Shown here: positions 62,940-64,000 of the stretch, piece by piece
How the letters are laid out: each line of letters starts with the position of its first letter
Numbering within the stretch: the first letter of the stretch is position 1
Assembly: GCF_900103225.1 (NCBI RefSeq)
Contig: NZ_FNJH01000001.1
Location: 618,980-682,979 of the forward strand
Direction of reading: 5' to 3'
DNA from: Pseudomonas congelans
Lineage (GTDB): Bacteria; Pseudomonadota; Gammaproteobacteria; Pseudomonadales; Pseudomonadaceae
Length of the DNA stretch: 64,000 bases
Notes under the pieces: model-generated
What the model was told of the DNA's origin: nothing
Database searches by the model: none
What the model saw: only the letters and a program-made list of their open reading frames with translations
Program-made: the position numbers and the translations under genes

Positions 62940-64000
62940 TCAGTGGGTGCCAGCTGCCTTGTTCAGGTCGCTGTCGGTCCACTCGGTGTAGATGCAGGCG
63001 TCGGCAGCGGCCCAGCGCACGCGCACCGGGTCGCCCGCCTTGAGCGACATGCCGTTCGCGGAAAGCGCTTTGACGGTCATGGCAGTGCCTCCTGCAGTCA
63101 CCACCGAGCACGTCTGGCTCTCGCCGAGGAAAAGCACTTCATGGACCGTGGCGTTGACCTCGTTCCAGCCTGCTTCGAGCGGCATGGCCGCTGCCTGGGA
63201 CACGCTCAGTGCCTGGGCTTTCTCCGGGCGCACCATCAGCAGCACGTCCTGATCGGTCTTCAGCCCTGCGGTCAGGCGAATCGCCAGTGTGCTGCCTTCG
63301 AACGTCGCCACGGCATTGCCCTGGGCCTTGAGCCTGAGGAAGTTCGAGTTGCCGAGAAACGAGGCGACGAAGGCATTCGGCGGGTCCTGATACAGGTCAT
63401 AGCCCGAGCCCAGACCGACGATCTTGCCATGGCTGAAGATGGCGATGCGCTGTGACAGGCGCATGGCTTCTTCCTGGTCGTGGGTCACGTAGACGATGGT
63501 GATGCCCAGTCGGCGATGCAACTGGCGCAGTTCGTCCTGCAGGTCTTCGCGCAGTTTCTTGTCCAGTGCGCCCAGCGGCTCGTCCATCAGCAGGATGCGC
63601 GGCTCGTAAACCAGTGCCCTGGCGATGGCAACCCGCTGCTGCTGGCCGCCTGACAGTTGCGACGGGCGACGATGAGCGAAGGCTTCCAGCTGAACCAGCT
63701 TGAGCATCGCATCGACTTTCTTCTCGCGCTCGGCCGCAGGCAATTTGCGGATCGCCAGCGGGAAGGCAATGTTGTCGCGTACCGACAGGTGCGGGAACAG
63801 CGAGTAGCGCTGGAACACCATGCCGATGTCACGTTTGTGCGGCGGCACATTCACCAGCGATTTGCCGCCCACCAGAATCTCGCCCGAGCTGGGTGTTTCG
63901 AAGCCGGCGAGCATCGACAGCGTAGTGCTTTTTCCCGAGCCGCTGGAGCCCAGGAAGGTCAGGAATTCACCGTCCTTGATGTCCAGGGAAATGTCGTCGA
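62940..64000 (-). CDS. PotA-type ABC transporter ATP-binding protein (partial, 5' end outside window)
   Basis: The frame covers about 353 residues and continues beyond the right edge. Walker A (GSSGSGKST) is encoded near 63940, followed by the Q-loop region GMVFQRYSLFPHLSV, signature LSGGQQQRVAIARAL, Walker B ILLMDEPLGALD and switch histidine VYVTHDQEEAM. The C-terminal TOBE-type domain (VLLMVRPEKAQAL; VHEVLFLGESQTCSV) is complete. This is the spermidine/putrescine or related importer ATPase family; the substrate is not known because the partner genes are outside the window. Confidence 0.9.
   Translation of the reverse strand, partial: DDISLDIKDGEFLTFLGSSGSGKSTTLSMLAGFETPSSGEILVGGKSLVNVPPHKRDIGMVFQRYSLFPHLSVRDNIAFPLAIRKLPAAEREKKVDAMLKLVQLEAFAHRRPSQLSGGQQQRVAIARALVYEPRILLMDEPLGALDKKLREDLQDELRQLHRRLGITIVYVTHDQEEAMRLSQRIAIFSHGKIVGLGSGYDLYQDPPNAFVASFLGNSNFLRLKAQGNAVATFEGSTLAIRLTAGLKTDQDVLLMVRPEKAQALSVSQAAAMPLEAGWNEVNATVHEVLFLGESQTCSVVTAGGTAMTVKALSANGMSLKAGDPVRVRWAAADACIYTEWTDSDLNKAAGTH

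Overview
The window looks like chromosome of a fluorescent pseudomonad of the Pseudomonas syringae group. This is inferred from gene content recognised by eye (malate:quinone oxidoreductase, bacteriophytochrome, AraFGH, PaoABC-type aldehyde oxidoreductase, PolB, a type VI secretion vgrG module), from GC-rich codon use in most genes, and from pseudomonad-style intergenic repeats. No database search was possible. The window starts in ordinary housekeeping DNA and ends inside a PotA-type ABC ATPase gene that runs off the right edge.

Layout. 0-5.9 kb: a SAM methyltransferase, a YoaK-type membrane protein, small conserved proteins, an FKBP isomerase, a TerC-CBS-CorC membrane protein and a GNAT acetyltransferase. 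5.9-14.5 kb is the accessory region. An AT-rich Septu-like (PtuAB) ATPase/HNH pair and a lone YiiX-type cysteine hydrolase are followed by a type VI module: vgrG, an Eag-type chaperone, a prePAAR effector with a C-terminal deaminase-like toxin, and an immunity gene. The toxin is frameshifted near its end. The module is bracketed by a direct repeat of the 3' end of a metallophosphoesterase gene. 14.5-17.6 kb: a GNAT, the intact phosphoesterase, a histidyl-tRNA-synthetase-like catalytic-core gene (frameshifted) behind a previously unremarked histidine attenuator with an HHHH leader peptide, another GNAT and an orphan immunity-like gene.

17.9-31.8 kb: an Fe(II)/2-oxoglutarate dioxygenase behind a perfect inverted repeat, a GAF protein, an HBM-type chemoreceptor, a LysR/aminotransferase pair, a DUF4174 protein, a CBS protein, DNA polymerase II, a sirtuin, a PhzF protein, and a DNA-repair-type pair (radical SAM plus DUF4130 protein) with a LexA box. 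31.9-34.7 kb: a zinc/manganese ABC importer with a small membrane ORF and a Zur-like palindrome. 34.7-40.8 kb: aldose epimerase, SMP-30 lactonase and araFGH, apparently sharing an operator motif. 41-51 kb: an APC permease, small proteins, a CAP-domain protein, a DUF72 protein, a response regulator with a dual-kinase bacteriophytochrome, and mqo.

51.7-57.9 kb: a periplasmic molybdo-flavoprotein aldehyde oxidoreductase operon (paoABC-like) with its XdhC maturation factor, a convergent MocA-like cytidylyltransferase and a flavin reductase. 58.0-58.4 kb is a REP/BIME-like tandem array. 58.4-62.9 kb holds two divergent regulator/enzyme pairs (semialdehyde dehydrogenase with LysR; D-malate/tartrate dehydrogenase with LysR).

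Most genes lie in short operons with ATGA or TGATG overlaps. The strongest new observations are the histidine attenuator controlling a HisRS-like core protein, the frameshifted deaminase effector still coupled to its immunity gene, the phosphoesterase-derived repeats around the vgrG module, and a shared operator-like motif in the sugar cluster.
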